Source of the DNA: Kineococcus rhizosphaerae
GTDB lineage: Bacteria > Actinomycetota > Actinomycetes > Actinomycetales > Kineococcaceae
Assembly (NCBI RefSeq): GCF_003002055.1
Contig: NZ_PVZF01000013.1
Location: 108,721 to 172,720 of the forward strand
Direction of reading: 5' to 3'
DNA length: 64,000 bases
Shown here: positions 7,636 to 16,542 of the stretch, one piece after another
Layout: every line of letters begins with the position of its first letter
How positions within the stretch are numbered: position 1 is the first letter of the stretch
Translations under genes and position numbers: made by a program
Notes under the pieces: generated by a model
Told to the model about the DNA's origin: nothing
Databases searched by the model: none
What the model saw: only the letters and a program-made list of their open reading frames with translations

Positions 7636-9390
7636 GTGGTGCACGACGACCGAGGACCCGGGCTCACCCGGGTCGTGATGTCCGCCGCTCTCGCGGTGGC
7701 CGTCACCGACCTGCACGGGGAGCTGCTGGACACCAACGACGCGTTCGCCGCGCTCCTGCACCTGCGCCCCGACGAGCTCGGCGGCACCAAGATCGGCGAC
7801 CTCCTCGCGCCCGCTCCCGCCGGCGCCGCGCCCGTCCCGAGGGGCACCGCCCCGGGCCCCCACGGCGGGTTCGACCTCGACGCCGTCGTCGAGGAACTCC
7901 TCCGCGGGGCACCGGTCGTCCAGGGGGAACTGCTCGTGCGCCGCCGGGACGCCGGCCCCCTGCGCGCCCAGGTCCTCTGCTCGCTGTCGTCCGCCGACGA
8001 CGCCACCAGCGTCGTCCTGGTGCAGCTCGTCGACGCCGACCGGCGCGGCCGGCGCCACCACCCCGGCGACCACGACCCCCTGACCCACCTGCGCAGCCGC
8101 GCCGGGGTCGTCGCCGACCTCACCTCCCGCCTGCCCACCCGCGAGGGGCTCCTGGGCGTCGTCTCCTGCGACCTCGACCGGTTCCGCGTCGTCAACGAGA
8201 GCCTCGGGCACGCCGTCGGCGACGAGGTCCTCGTCGGGGTCGCCCGGCGGCTGACGGCCGGGGTGCGCGGCGGTGACGTCGTGGCCCGGCTCGGCGACGA
8301 CGAGTTCCTCGTCGTCCTGCCCGGCCTGACCGACGTCGCCGAGGCCGTCGACGTCGCGGACCGGCTCACCCGCGACCTCGGCGCCCCCCTCGAGGTCGAG
8401 GTCCCCGACGGCCGCCAGGAGATCCGCTGCGCCGTCAGCACCGGCCTCGTCGTGGTCGACCTGCAGGCCACCGGGACGGACGTCGGGCGCGGGACCACCC
8501 CCCTGCTGGACGCCGCGACGCTGCTGCGCGACGCCAACACGGCCCTGGACGCGGCCAAGGCCGCCGGCGGCGGCTGCTGCCGGGTGTTCACCTCGACCAT
8601 GCGCGACCGGGCCGTGCGCCGCCTCACCGTGGAGACCGACCTGCGCCGCGCCCTGGAGCACGACGAGCTGCGCGTGCACTACCAGCCGGTGGTGCGGCTG
8701 CGCGACGGCCGCCGCACGGGGTTCGAGGCGCTCGTGCGCTGGGACCACCCGCGGCGCGGGCTGCTCCTGCCGGGGCAGTTCCTCGACGTGGCCGAGGACT
8801 GCGGGCTCGTCAGCGCCATCGACGCCGTGGTGCTGGAGCAGGCGCTCGACTTCCTGACCCGCCACCCCGACGTGCGGGTCGCCGTGAACACCTCCGCGCG
8901 CCGCCTCGACGGCACGTTCGCCGCCTCCGTCGCCCGCGGTCTGCACCGCCGCGGCCTGCCGCCCGCGCGGCTGGCCGTCGAGCTCCTGGAGACCTCCCTC
9001 GTCTCCGGGGACGCCGTCACCGAGCGGGAGCTGCGCGACCTCGCCGAGCTGGGCGTGGCCGTGCTCCTCGACGACTTCGGCACCGGCTACTCCGCGCTGG
9101 CCTACCTGCGCCGGCTGCCCGTCTCCGGGCTCAAGCTCGACCGGTCGTTCGTGGCGGACCTGCCCGAGGACTCCAGCTCGGACCGCATCGCGGCGGCCGT
9201 CGTGAGCCTGGCGGGCAGCTTCGGGCTGTCGTCGGTGTGCGAGGGGGTGGAGACCGCGGCGCAGGCCGACCACCTCGCCGAGCAGGGCTGGGAGTCCGCC
9301 CAGGGCTTCCACTTCGGCGTCCCCGCCCCCGAGGAGCGCTGGTTCCCGCGCGCCGTGCGCCCCGTGCGCGTCACCCCCGTCCCCGCCTGA
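7636..9390 (+). CDS. PAS-GGDEF(degenerate)-EAL protein
   Basis: The 584-aa protein lacks membrane segments. A PAS-like part (about residues 15-60: VAVTDLHGELLDTNDAFAALL) is followed by a GGDEF domain and an EAL domain. The cyclase site reads RLGDDEF, so the second glycine of GGDEF is Asp; this probably abolishes cyclase activity or leaves a GTP-sensing domain. The EAL domain is intact (GFEALVRW, LLDDFGTGYSAL, KLDRSF), so a phosphodiesterase is likely. GGAGG at 7628-7632 supports GTG 7636 or, with better spacing, the next codon GTG 7639. It is divergent from the intact GGDEF-EAL gene. Confidence 0.88.
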   Translation: MVHDDRGPGLTRVVMSAALAVAVTDLHGELLDTNDAFAALLHLRPDELGGTKIGDLLAPAPAGAAPVPRGTAPGPHGGFDLDAVVEELLRGAPVVQGELLVRRRDAGPLRAQVLCSLSSADDATSVVLVQLVDADRRGRRHHPGDHDPLTHLRSRAGVVADLTSRLPTREGLLGVVSCDLDRFRVVNESLGHAVGDEVLVGVARRLTAGVRGGDVVARLGDDEFLVVLPGLTDVAEAVDVADRLTRDLGAPLEVEVPDGRQEIRCAVSTGLVVVDLQATGTDVGRGTTPLLDAATLLRDANTALDAAKAAGGGCCRVFTSTMRDRAVRRLTVETDLRRALEHDELRVHYQPVVRLRDGRRTGFEALVRWDHPRRGLLLPGQFLDVAEDCGLVSAIDAVVLEQALDFLTRHPDVRVAVNTSARRLDGTFAASVARGLHRRGLPPARLAVELLETSLVSGDAVTERELRDLAELGVAVLLDDFGTGYSALAYLRRLPVSGLKLDRSFVADLPEDSSSDRIAAAVVSLAGSFGLSSVCEGVETAAQADHLAEQGWESAQGFHFGVPAPEERWFPRAVRPVRVTPVPA

Positions 9391-9397
9391 GCGCAGC

Positions 9398-10729
9398 TCA
9401 CCCCGGGCTGGCCCACTCCGGTTCGCGCGCTCCGACGGCGGTGGCTCGCGGCCGCCGCCGCAGGCCCTCCTCGCGGGCGGCCTCCTCGACCGCGTCGCTG
9501 AAGTGCCGGCGGTACAGCGGGACCGCGGCGGCCGTCGTCACGACCGCCACGACGACGAGCATCGAGAACGCGGGACGGCTCAGGACGCCGAGGTCGAGCC
9601 CGGCGTTGATGAAGATCAGGATCATGAGCCCGCGCGCGTTCATGATCGCCCCCATGGCGAAGGCCTCGCCGTGCGACCAGCGGAACCAGCGGCGCAGCAC
9701 GACGTAGCCGGCGGCGGACTTCGTGACGGCCGCGACGAGCACGAGGGCCACGAGCGGCAGCAGGTAGGACGGCGAGGCCAGGGTCCGCAGGTCGGTGTTC
9801 AGGCCGGAGAACGCGAAGAACAGCGGCAGCATCAGCGTGCGCACCAGCCCGAGCGCCGAACCGTGCAGCAGGGGGGCGAACCCGGGGACGCGCGGCAGCG
9901 CGACCCCCACCAGGAACCCGCCGAACACCGAGTAGATCCCGATCGCGTCCGCGGCCCAGCCGACCACGAGGGTCGTGGCGAGCAGGGCGGCCAGCAGGCC
10001 CTCGTCGAGGTGCCCGCGGTGGACCGCCGCCTCGAGGCGGGAGCGGAAGACGCGCGGCACGACCACCAGGACGGCGACGGCCAGGGCGAGGGCGGGCAGG
10101 ACGACCGTCGTCACCGCGCCCAGGGCGCTGCCCCGGGTCACCAGGGACGTCACGACCGCCAGCAGGCACCAGGCGAGGGCGTCGTCGACGGCGGCCGCCG
10201 TCGTCGCCGTCCGGCCGAACCGGGTGTGGACCATGCGCCGCTCCTGCAGGACCCGGGCCAGCATCGGGAACGCCGTGATGGACAGCGCACCCCCGAGGAA
10301 CACCGCGTACACCCACGGGGCGACGCCGGCGGGCCGTTCACCGGCGAGCAGCAGACCGCCGCCGAGGCCGCCGAGCACCGCGGGGCCCACCACCCCCGTC
10401 ACGGCCAGCGCGACGGGGGCCCACCGGTCCCGGCCCCGTCCGGTCTCGATCTCGTGGTCGGCGCCCACGAGGAACATGTACAGGCACAGGCCGAGCATCG
10501 CCACGGTGTAGAGGACCGGCCGGGTGCGGTCGGTGAACAGGTAGCCCGTGAACCCGGGGGCGAGCGAACCCAGCAGGGTGGGGCCGAGCAGGATCCCGGA
10601 GACCATCTCCCCGACGACGGCGGGTTGCCCCACCTTCTCCGCGAGGGCCCCGCACACCCTCGCCAGGACCACGATCACCGCGACGGCCGCCGTGACGTGC
10701 AGCAGGACCTCGAAGTTCGGCGTGTTCAC
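9398..10729 (-). CDS. CPA2-family cation:proton antiporter
   Basis: The 443-aa membrane protein has 11-13 hydrophobic segments and the Na_H_Exchanger signatures of the KefB/NapA-like CPA2 group: GQPAVVGEMVSGILLGPTLLG near the N-terminus and NARGLMILIFINAGLDLGVL later. It should exchange K+ or Na+ for protons at the cell membrane. No TrkA-N regulatory domain is fused. Its stop lies 8 bp from that of the convergent GGDEF-EAL gene. Upstream, 10 bp away, ends the halogenase-like gene, so it may be read as the last gene of that operon, which would give pH or ion homeostasis coupled to peptide production; this is inference. Confidence 0.85.
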   Translation of the reverse strand: MNTPNFEVLLHVTAAVAVIVVLARVCGALAEKVGQPAVVGEMVSGILLGPTLLGSLAPGFTGYLFTDRTRPVLYTVAMLGLCLYMFLVGADHEIETGRGRDRWAPVALAVTGVVGPAVLGGLGGGLLLAGERPAGVAPWVYAVFLGGALSITAFPMLARVLQERRMVHTRFGRTATTAAAVDDALAWCLLAVVTSLVTRGSALGAVTTVVLPALALAVAVLVVVPRVFRSRLEAAVHRGHLDEGLLAALLATTLVVGWAADAIGIYSVFGGFLVGVALPRVPGFAPLLHGSALGLVRTLMLPLFFAFSGLNTDLRTLASPSYLLPLVALVLVAAVTKSAAGYVVLRRWFRWSHGEAFAMGAIMNARGLMILIFINAGLDLGVLSRPAFSMLVVVAVVTTAAAVPLYRRHFSDAVEEAAREEGLRRRPRATAVGAREPEWASPG

Positions 10730-10739
10730 GAGGTCCGCC

Positions 10740-12068
10740 TCAGACCGACATCGCCGCGGCGAACGTGGACCCGACCCGGTCGCCGAGCGGGTCGAAACCC
10801 ACGATGTCGGGCAGCGCCGTGATCCCCGAGATGAGCGAGACGAAACCCACCTGCGAGTTCTCGGCGAACACCCGCGTGGCGGCCTGCGCCTTCTCCAGGT
10901 AGTCCTCGCGGTGGCGGCGCGGGTCGGAGAAGTACCGCACGTAGGCGAGCATGTCGCCGACGAACTGCCGGTACACCCGCTCGAAGTGGCCGAGGGCGGC
11001 CGGGGCGGCGTCGGGGTCGGTCAGGCACGCGTCCAGCGCGCGCGCCGCGAGCCAGGACCCCGACGAACCCAGCCACACCCCCGAGGAGAACAGCGGGTCG
11101 ACGAACGCGACGGCGTCGCCGACCCCCACCCACCCCGGTCCGGAGAACCGCCGGGCCGTGAGGGAGAAGTCGCGCACGGTCCGCTGACCCGGGACCGGCG
11201 TCCCGGGCTCGACCATCGTGCGGGCGACCCGGCTGGCGGCGAGCGCGGCGTCGAACAGGTCCTCGGCGCTGCGGCCGGCGGCGGTGGCCTCGGCGACCGC
11301 GGCCGCGGAGGTCACGTACCCGACGCTCAGGCGGTTCGCGGACACGGGGATCCCCCACAGCCAGCCCCCGACCTCCGGGACGGCCTCGACGAGGATGTCG
11401 CCGGAGTCCTCCAGCGGCCGGAAGTCGTCGACGTAGCGCCAGATCGCGATGTTGCGCAGGTCGTCGTGCCAGTCGACGTCGGTGAGGTGGCGGCTCGCGA
11501 CGCGGGCGTGGCCGGAGGCGTCGACGGTCCACCGCGCCCGCACCTCGCGCCGCCGCCCGTCCTGCTCGAACTCCACGCCCCCGACGCGGCCGTCGGGTCC
11601 GGTGCGCACCGACGTCACCTTCGCGCGTTCCAGGACGCGGACCCCGTGGGCGCGCGCGTTGTCCAGCAGCAGCTCGTCGAAGCTCGCGCGGTCCACGTGC
11701 CAGGAGTGGTCGAACGGGCTGGCGTCGTTGAACGCCGTGCGCCAGGGTTCGGGTTCGGAACCCCACACGAGGGTGACGCCGTACTTCCACGGGTACCGCG
11801 CGTCCATCTCGGCCTCGAGCCCGAGTTCGCGGATCAGCGGCACGATCCCGGAGATCAGCGACTCGCCCACGTGGTACCGCGGGAACTGCTCGCGTTCGAG
11901 CAGGACGACGTCCCGGCCGCGCTGGGCCAGCAGGGTCGCGACGGTGCTGCCGGCGGGTCCGCCGCCGACCACGACGACGTCGGCGTCCAGGTCGGCGTCC
12001 AGGTCGGCGTCCAGGTCGGCGTCCGGGGCTGCGTGCAGGTCGGTGGGGTCCTGGTGCGTGGTGTCCAC
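10740..12068 (-). CDS. Flavin-dependent halogenase-like FAD oxidoreductase
   Basis: The 442-aa protein has an FAD Rossmann motif (VVVVGGGPAGSTVA), the halogenase motif WxWxIP (as WLWGIP), a Lys in PWKYGVTLVWG where phenolic/pyrrole halogenases place the catalytic Lys, and a GVGDAVAFVDPLFSSGV FAD-binding segment. Family members chlorinate or brominate carrier-bound or free aromatics with FADH2, though some relatives only oxidise. GTG 12068 has GGAAGGA 6-7 bp upstream; an alternative GTG at 12131 would overlap the HopA1-gene stop. The N-terminus holds a DADL repeat. It lies in one operon with the HopA1 and kinase genes, so the likely substrate is the lanthipeptide; that is inference. Confidence 0.75.
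   Translation of the reverse strand: MDTTHQDPTDLHAAPDADLDADLDADLDADVVVVGGGPAGSTVATLLAQRGRDVVLLEREQFPRYHVGESLISGIVPLIRELGLEAEMDARYPWKYGVTLVWGSEPEPWRTAFNDASPFDHSWHVDRASFDELLLDNARAHGVRVLERAKVTSVRTGPDGRVGGVEFEQDGRRREVRARWTVDASGHARVASRHLTDVDWHDDLRNIAIWRYVDDFRPLEDSGDILVEAVPEVGGWLWGIPVSANRLSVGYVTSAAAVAEATAAGRSAEDLFDAALAASRVARTMVEPGTPVPGQRTVRDFSLTARRFSGPGWVGVGDAVAFVDPLFSSGVWLGSSGSWLAARALDACLTDPDAAPAALGHFERVYRQFVGDMLAYVRYFSDPRRHREDYLEKAQAATRVFAENSQVGFVSLISGITALPDIVGFDPLGDRVGSTFAAAMSV
11979..12026. repeat. 12-bp tandem repeat inside halogenase-like gene
   Basis: GTCGGCGTCCAG occurs four times head to tail (the last copy ends GG). On the coding strand it encodes Asp-Ala-Asp-Leu repeats just before the FAD-binding motif. 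Copy-number change would stay in frame, so only linker length would vary. Confidence 0.85.
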
Positions 12069-12127
12069 GGTCGGTCCTTCCGTTCCGGGGGTTCGTGGGG
12101 TCAGCGGGGTCAGGGGGGTCGGGCGGG

Positions 12128-13093
12128 TCACTGCAGGCCCAGCACGGGCAGCGCCGGCGAGGCGAGGTTGCGGGCGGGTTCCAGCGGATCGACGTCCGCG
12201 TCGACGCACGCCTGGGCGAGCAGGCCCGCCAGGTCGGCGTCGGCGCCCTCCAGCGCGTGCGCGACGACGGCCTCGGCCACGACGTTCGCGCGGTGCTGGC
12301 CGAAGCTGGACCCGGCGTGCGCCGGACGGCGGTCGGTCGGCTCGAACGCGCAGCCGACCGACGGGGTCAGGGCGCGGGTGAACGGGGACGTGCTCCCGCC
12401 CAGCAGCCCCGTCGCCTCGAGCTCGTGGGCCAGGGGCGCCGCGACGGGCCACCCGTCGCGGCACAGGTACACGACGAGGGCGTCGCAGCGCGGGTAGAGC
12501 GACGGGGTGGACAGGACCTTCGCGTGCCAGCCGATCTCCGGCACGGTGAGGAACCGCACGGCCCGCCGCCACACCTCCGGTGCCGCCTGCGGGTCGGCGA
12601 CGTGCGCGTAGAGCCGCAGGACCGGGCCGCGCAACCGGCCGGCCCGGGGGCCGTGGGCGTACAGGAAACCCGGGGACAGCGCGGGCCGCAGACCGGGCAG
12701 GTCGACGCGCACCGACCCCTCGCGCGGTTCGCTGTTCGGGACCCGCACCCGCACCCCGTCGAGGTCGACGACGACGTCCGTCGCGCCCGGGGCGGCCGGG
12801 GCGACGACGTCCGCGCGGACGCTGCGCACCAGCGGTGGGGTGGCGGCCACCAGGGTCTGCTCGAACCGGGGGTCGCGGAAGCTGCGCAGGGCGAACTCGA
12901 GGGGTTTGTCCCGCCCGTTGTGGACGGTCTGGTAGAGGACGCCGCCGACGGTCCGGGCCAGGGCCACGGGACTGCCCTCGACGTAGCGGGTCCCGGCGAC
13001 CGTGGCCGCCAGACCCCCGGGTTCCACGTCGACACCGCGGGCGGCGTCCAGCAGGCGGGGGCTGACCAGCCGGTCGGCGAGGGTGCGGGTCAC
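12128..13093 (-). CDS. HopA1-family protein, class V lanthipeptide synthetase subunit
   Basis: The 321-aa product matches the HopA1 family found in class V lanthipeptide clusters: LARTVGGVLYQTVHNGR near the N-terminus, a LPGLRPALSPGFLYAHGP segment, LRLYAHV, then YPRCDALVVYLCRDGW and SSFGQHRANVVAEAV near the C-terminus. In that class the HopA1-like subunit acts with a kinase to make lanthionines, most likely as the phosphate-eliminating lyase; the precise role is inferred from the family. GTG 13093 overlaps the kinase stop by 4 bp (GTGA), showing translational coupling. No other lanthionine cyclase (LanC) gene is seen nearby. Confidence 0.8.
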   Translation of the reverse strand: MTRTLADRLVSPRLLDAARGVDVEPGGLAATVAGTRYVEGSPVALARTVGGVLYQTVHNGRDKPLEFALRSFRDPRFEQTLVAATPPLVRSVRADVVAPAAPGATDVVVDLDGVRVRVPNSEPREGSVRVDLPGLRPALSPGFLYAHGPRAGRLRGPVLRLYAHVADPQAAPEVWRRAVRFLTVPEIGWHAKVLSTPSLYPRCDALVVYLCRDGWPVAAPLAHELEATGLLGGSTSPFTRALTPSVGCAFEPTDRRPAHAGSSFGQHRANVVAEAVVAHALEGADADLAGLLAQACVDADVDPLEPARNLASPALPVLGLQ

Positions 13094-14190
13094 GGGGTCA
13101 CGTCCAGTCCGAGGGTCGAGGTGAACTCGGCGGGGGAGATCAGCAGCCCCCGGCCGATGCCGGCCGCGGCGCGGGTCACCGGCGAGAGGCGGTTGGCCTT
13201 CGCGGCGGCCGCCAGCATCCGGTCGAGCATGTGCCAGCCCGCGAAGGCCGTGGCGCGTTCGAGCAGGCCCGCGTCCTCCAGCGCCCGCGGGCGGACGTCG
13301 AGGTACCCCCGGCAGAACGCGGCGACCCGGGGCCGGCGGGCCGCGACCTCCCGGGTCCCCGTCGCGACGACCTGCGCGTGGTCGGCGGCGCGGCCCAGCG
13401 GCAGGTCGCCGGCCAGGGTCACGGGGATCGCGGCCGCGGCCAGGAACAACCACTCCCCGGCGAACGCGCCCAGGTCGCGGGCCGGGTCGCCCGCCCGCGT
13501 CTCCTCGAAGTCGGACAGGTGCAACCGGTCCCCGCTGAGCAGGAACTGGTCCAGGCGCAGGTCCCCGTGGACCGGGGTCCGGCCGGGCCCGGCGGGTTCG
13601 CGGGACCGCAGCGCGTGCAACGCGGTGACGAGCTCGGCGTCGCGCTGCAGCAGCCCCCACATCTGCAGCTCGGCCTGCGAGGCGACCGTCCAGTGCGCCA
13701 GGGACAGCGCCTCCAGCCCCTGCACGGGCGGCAACGGGTGCGGGGAGTCGTCGAAACCCCCCACGGGCAGCGAGTGCAGGACGGCGACGAGGGCGCCGGC
13801 CTCCCGGCACCGCTCGTCCGTCATCTCCTCGTCGAGCGCCAGTTCCGCGCCGGTGCGCGCGTCGGGCAGGAACTCGAACGCCGCCAGCGCCTCGGCCGGG
13901 TCGGCGCCCAGCAGCCGCGGGGTCCGCAGACCGGACCCGGCGTGCCGTTCGACGTGCAGGCTGCGTTCGAGCCGGCGGTCCCGGTCGGCGTCGAGCAGGC
14001 GCTTGACGAAGACCCGACGGCCCCGGTCGGTGCGTCCGGACCAGTTGTCGTTGCGGCCCAGGACGCTCGTGACGGAGTCCTCCTCGAACCCGCCGAGGCC
14101 CAGGCCCCGCAGCAGCCGGTCGACGGCCGGGACGGTCTCGAGCTCGGTCGACCGGTACTGGACCCGCGGGCTGGTGCTGGTCGGTGGCAT
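13090..14190 (-). CDS. LxmK-like lanthipeptide kinase (phosphotransferase)
   Basis: The 366-aa product has the aminoglycoside-phosphotransferase fold: a GRNDNWSGRT nucleotide-binding loop, an FVKRL lysine, a catalytic loop VHGDLRLDQFL and the metal-binding LSDFEE. The HGDLRxDQF form, with GAFAGEWL after it, is what class V lanthipeptide kinases (LxmK type) show, and these phosphorylate Ser and Thr of the precursor before elimination. ATG 14190 has AAGGAG 6 bp upstream. It is the first gene of the operon kinase-HopA1-halogenase and is divergent from the exporter gene. Confidence 0.82.
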   Translation of the reverse strand: MPPTSTSPRVQYRSTELETVPAVDRLLRGLGLGGFEEDSVTSVLGRNDNWSGRTDRGRRVFVKRLLDADRDRRLERSLHVERHAGSGLRTPRLLGADPAEALAAFEFLPDARTGAELALDEEMTDERCREAGALVAVLHSLPVGGFDDSPHPLPPVQGLEALSLAHWTVASQAELQMWGLLQRDAELVTALHALRSREPAGPGRTPVHGDLRLDQFLLSGDRLHLSDFEETRAGDPARDLGAFAGEWLFLAAAAIPVTLAGDLPLGRAADHAQVVATGTREVAARRPRVAAFCRGYLDVRPRALEDAGLLERATAFAGWHMLDRMLAAAAKANRLSPVTRAAAGIGRGLLISPAEFTSTLGLDVTP

Positions 14191-14335
14191 GACGCTCCTT
14201 CGGTCGTTCCTCGGTGACGGCTCCGAGCGTGCTGCGCGGTCCTCGTGGGTGCGTCCACCCCGGCTCGAGCGGGACCGGCGAACCTCGGTCGCACCGCGGG
14301 AGGTCCCCGCGGTGCGGACAGGAAGGAGCCGGGCG

Positions 14336-16483
14336 ATGGGACGGATCACCCCGGAACTGCAGGTGACCCCGCTGGAGGCGGGTCTGTGCTGCGCGGCCAT
14401 GCTGTTGCACGCGGCCGGGTGCAGGGTCCCCACGTCGGCGCTGCGGGAGGAGGTCGACCTCGGTCGTTCGGGGTCGACGCTGCCGCAGCTCGCGGAACTC
14501 TTCTCGGTCCGCGGCGTCGTCGCGGAGGTCCGCCAGGTGAGCACGGCCGAGGCCCAGGGGCTCCCGGGTCCGTTCATCGCCGGCTGGGGGAACTCCTCCT
14601 ACGTCGTCGTCGAACGGTTCCGGGGGTCGACCGTCGTGCTCGTCGACCCCGCCAGCGGCCGCCGCCGCGCACCGGTGGAGGAGTTCGGCGTCCAGTTCTC
14701 CGGGATGGTCCTCCTCCCGCGGCCGGCACCGGACGTGCGGTTCGCCGAACCGGAGCGCGACCCGGGGGCCCCGCGGCCGTTCCGCGCGGCGCTGCGGGCC
14801 GCCGCCGCACCCCTGGCGGGGGTGCTCCTGACGTCGGTCCTGGTGTACGCCACGGACATCGGCGCCCCGTACCTCACGCAGCGCGTCATCGACCAGGCCC
14901 TCGTGGACGGCCGGCTCGACATCGTCGGCGACACCCTGCCGTGGATCCTCGGGATCGTCGCCGCCGTCGGGCTCGGCATCCACCTGCGGTCCGTGTTCAC
15001 CTCGCGCAGCGCCGTCGTCATCGGCGGCCGCAGCGCGCAGCAGGTGCTCGACCACCTCCTGGGCCTGCCCTACAAGTACTTCGACGCCCGCCAGCCCGGT
15101 GAGCTCGCCTACCGGCTCGCGGGCATCAGCGCGATCCGCGACTCCCTCTCGGACCAGTTGTTCGCGGGGTTCTTCCAGATCGGCGGGCTGCTGGTCTACC
15201 TGGGGTACCTGTTCACCCGCAGCGTCCCGCTGGCGCTCGTCGCGACGGGTTTCGTGGCGGCGATGCTCCTCGTGCTGTTCGGGTCCCGGGCGGTGTTCTA
15301 CAGCGCCATCCAGAACGAGCAGTCGCAGACGGGCCGGATGCTCACCGAGCAGCTCGAGGCGATCCAGTCGATCCTCACCATCAAGACCCAGCCGGACCGC
15401 CACCAGTTCCTCACCCGCTGGCGGCGGCAGAACGCCGTCTCCCTGAGGTACCTGCGGCGCAGGATGCTGCTGCAGGGCGGGGTGAACGCCGTCACGGGCG
15501 TCCTGCAGTTCAGCGGCCCGATCGTCACCCTCGTCGTCGGCCTGGTGCTGTGGCAGCGGGGCGACATGTCGCTGGGGACCGTCTTCGGGGCGCTGGCCAT
15601 CGCGTCGATGATCTTCGCCACGGCCAACGCGATCTACGGTTCCGTGGCCCTGTTCCTGGTGTGCCGCACGTACGCCCGGCGCATCGAGGACATCACGACG
15701 ACCCGCTCCCAGCCCGTCGGGACGCGCTCGGTGCGACGGCTCGGCCGGCTGGGCCTGCACGGGGTCGGGTACCGCTACACGCGGCACACCCCGCCGGTGG
15801 TCCAGGACGTGGACCTGACCGTCGAGCCGGGGACCACCGTCGCCCTCGTGGGCCGCACGGGGTCGGGCAAGAGCACGCTGGCCAAGCTCGCCCTCGGGCT
15901 GTACCCGAGCACGACCGGCTCGGTGACGTTCGACGGCGTGCCGGTCGGGGACGTCGTCCCCGGTGACCTGTTCGCGCGGCTGGCGTTCGTCCCGCAGGAC
16001 GTGACCCTGGAGACCGCGACGCTGCACGACAACGTGGCGCTGGGCCGTGACGTCACGCGCGCCGACGTGGAGGAGGCGTGCCGCGTCGCGTGCGTCCACG
16101 AGGACGTCCTGCGCTTCCCCGCGGGCTACGAGACGATGGTCAACAACCTGGGGGCGAACCTGTCCGGCGGGCAGCGGCAGCGGATCGCGCTGGCCCGGGC
16201 GGTCCTGGCCCGTCCGGAGTTCCTCGTCCTGGACGAGGCGACGAGCTCCCTCGACGCCGCCACCGAGCAGACCGTCGCCCGCAACCTGGCCGCGCTCGGC
16301 TGCACGACCCTCGTCATCGCCCACCGGCTCGCGTCGGTGGCCGGCGCCGACGTCGTGCACGTGCTCGACGGCGGCCGCGTGGTCCAGTCCGGCCGGCCCG
16401 ACGACCTCCTGCTCGTCGACGGCCCGTTCCGCGACCTGTTCGCCCCCCGCCCGCCCGTGCGCGAGACGGTGGTGGCCTCGTGA
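14336..16483 (+). CDS. ABC exporter with degenerate C39 peptidase-like domain
   Basis: The 715-aa protein has, in order, a C39-like domain (1-125), a six-helix membrane domain (about 150-440) and an ATPase domain (about 475-705; GRTGSGKS, LSGGQRQR, FLVLDEATSS). In the C39 domain the Gln and Cys of the active site are visible (LQVTPLEAGLCCAAM) and the Asp remains (VLVDPASG), but the His expected before the VVV strand is Ser (GNSSYVVV). It should therefore export without cutting, like C39-like-domain transporters. Leader removal would fall to the M16 pair at 29-31.7 kb. ATG 14336 follows GGAAGGAG. Confidence 0.85.
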   Translation: MGRITPELQVTPLEAGLCCAAMLLHAAGCRVPTSALREEVDLGRSGSTLPQLAELFSVRGVVAEVRQVSTAEAQGLPGPFIAGWGNSSYVVVERFRGSTVVLVDPASGRRRAPVEEFGVQFSGMVLLPRPAPDVRFAEPERDPGAPRPFRAALRAAAAPLAGVLLTSVLVYATDIGAPYLTQRVIDQALVDGRLDIVGDTLPWILGIVAAVGLGIHLRSVFTSRSAVVIGGRSAQQVLDHLLGLPYKYFDARQPGELAYRLAGISAIRDSLSDQLFAGFFQIGGLLVYLGYLFTRSVPLALVATGFVAAMLLVLFGSRAVFYSAIQNEQSQTGRMLTEQLEAIQSILTIKTQPDRHQFLTRWRRQNAVSLRYLRRRMLLQGGVNAVTGVLQFSGPIVTLVVGLVLWQRGDMSLGTVFGALAIASMIFATANAIYGSVALFLVCRTYARRIEDITTTRSQPVGTRSVRRLGRLGLHGVGYRYTRHTPPVVQDVDLTVEPGTTVALVGRTGSGKSTLAKLALGLYPSTTGSVTFDGVPVGDVVPGDLFARLAFVPQDVTLETATLHDNVALGRDVTRADVEEACRVACVHEDVLRFPAGYETMVNNLGANLSGGQRQRIALARAVLARPEFLVLDEATSSLDAATEQTVARNLAALGCTTLVIAHRLASVAGADVVHVLDGGRVVQSGRPDDLLLVDGPFRDLFAPRPPVRETVVAS

Positions 16484-16542
16484 GGGGCGGGCTCGAGCGG
16501 TCCTGGACCGGGACCCCACCACCCCCGCCCAGCATCGGGGGC

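Noticed and set aside
4473..8276. Plus-strand open frame of more than 1,200 codons
   Set aside because: It mirrors the minus-strand GGDEF-EAL gene with clear domains; its composition (Gly/Ala/Val/Asp-rich, no domain) is that of a shadow frame in GC-rich DNA.
11979..12026. CRISPR-like array
   Set aside because: The 12-bp units are directly adjacent without spacers and lie in a coding region; no CRISPR array was found in the window.
12095..14335. Plus-strand extension upstream of the exporter ATG
   Set aside because: It is antisense to the kinase and HopA1 genes and has no domain; ATG 14336 has a good ribosome site and begins the C39-like domain.
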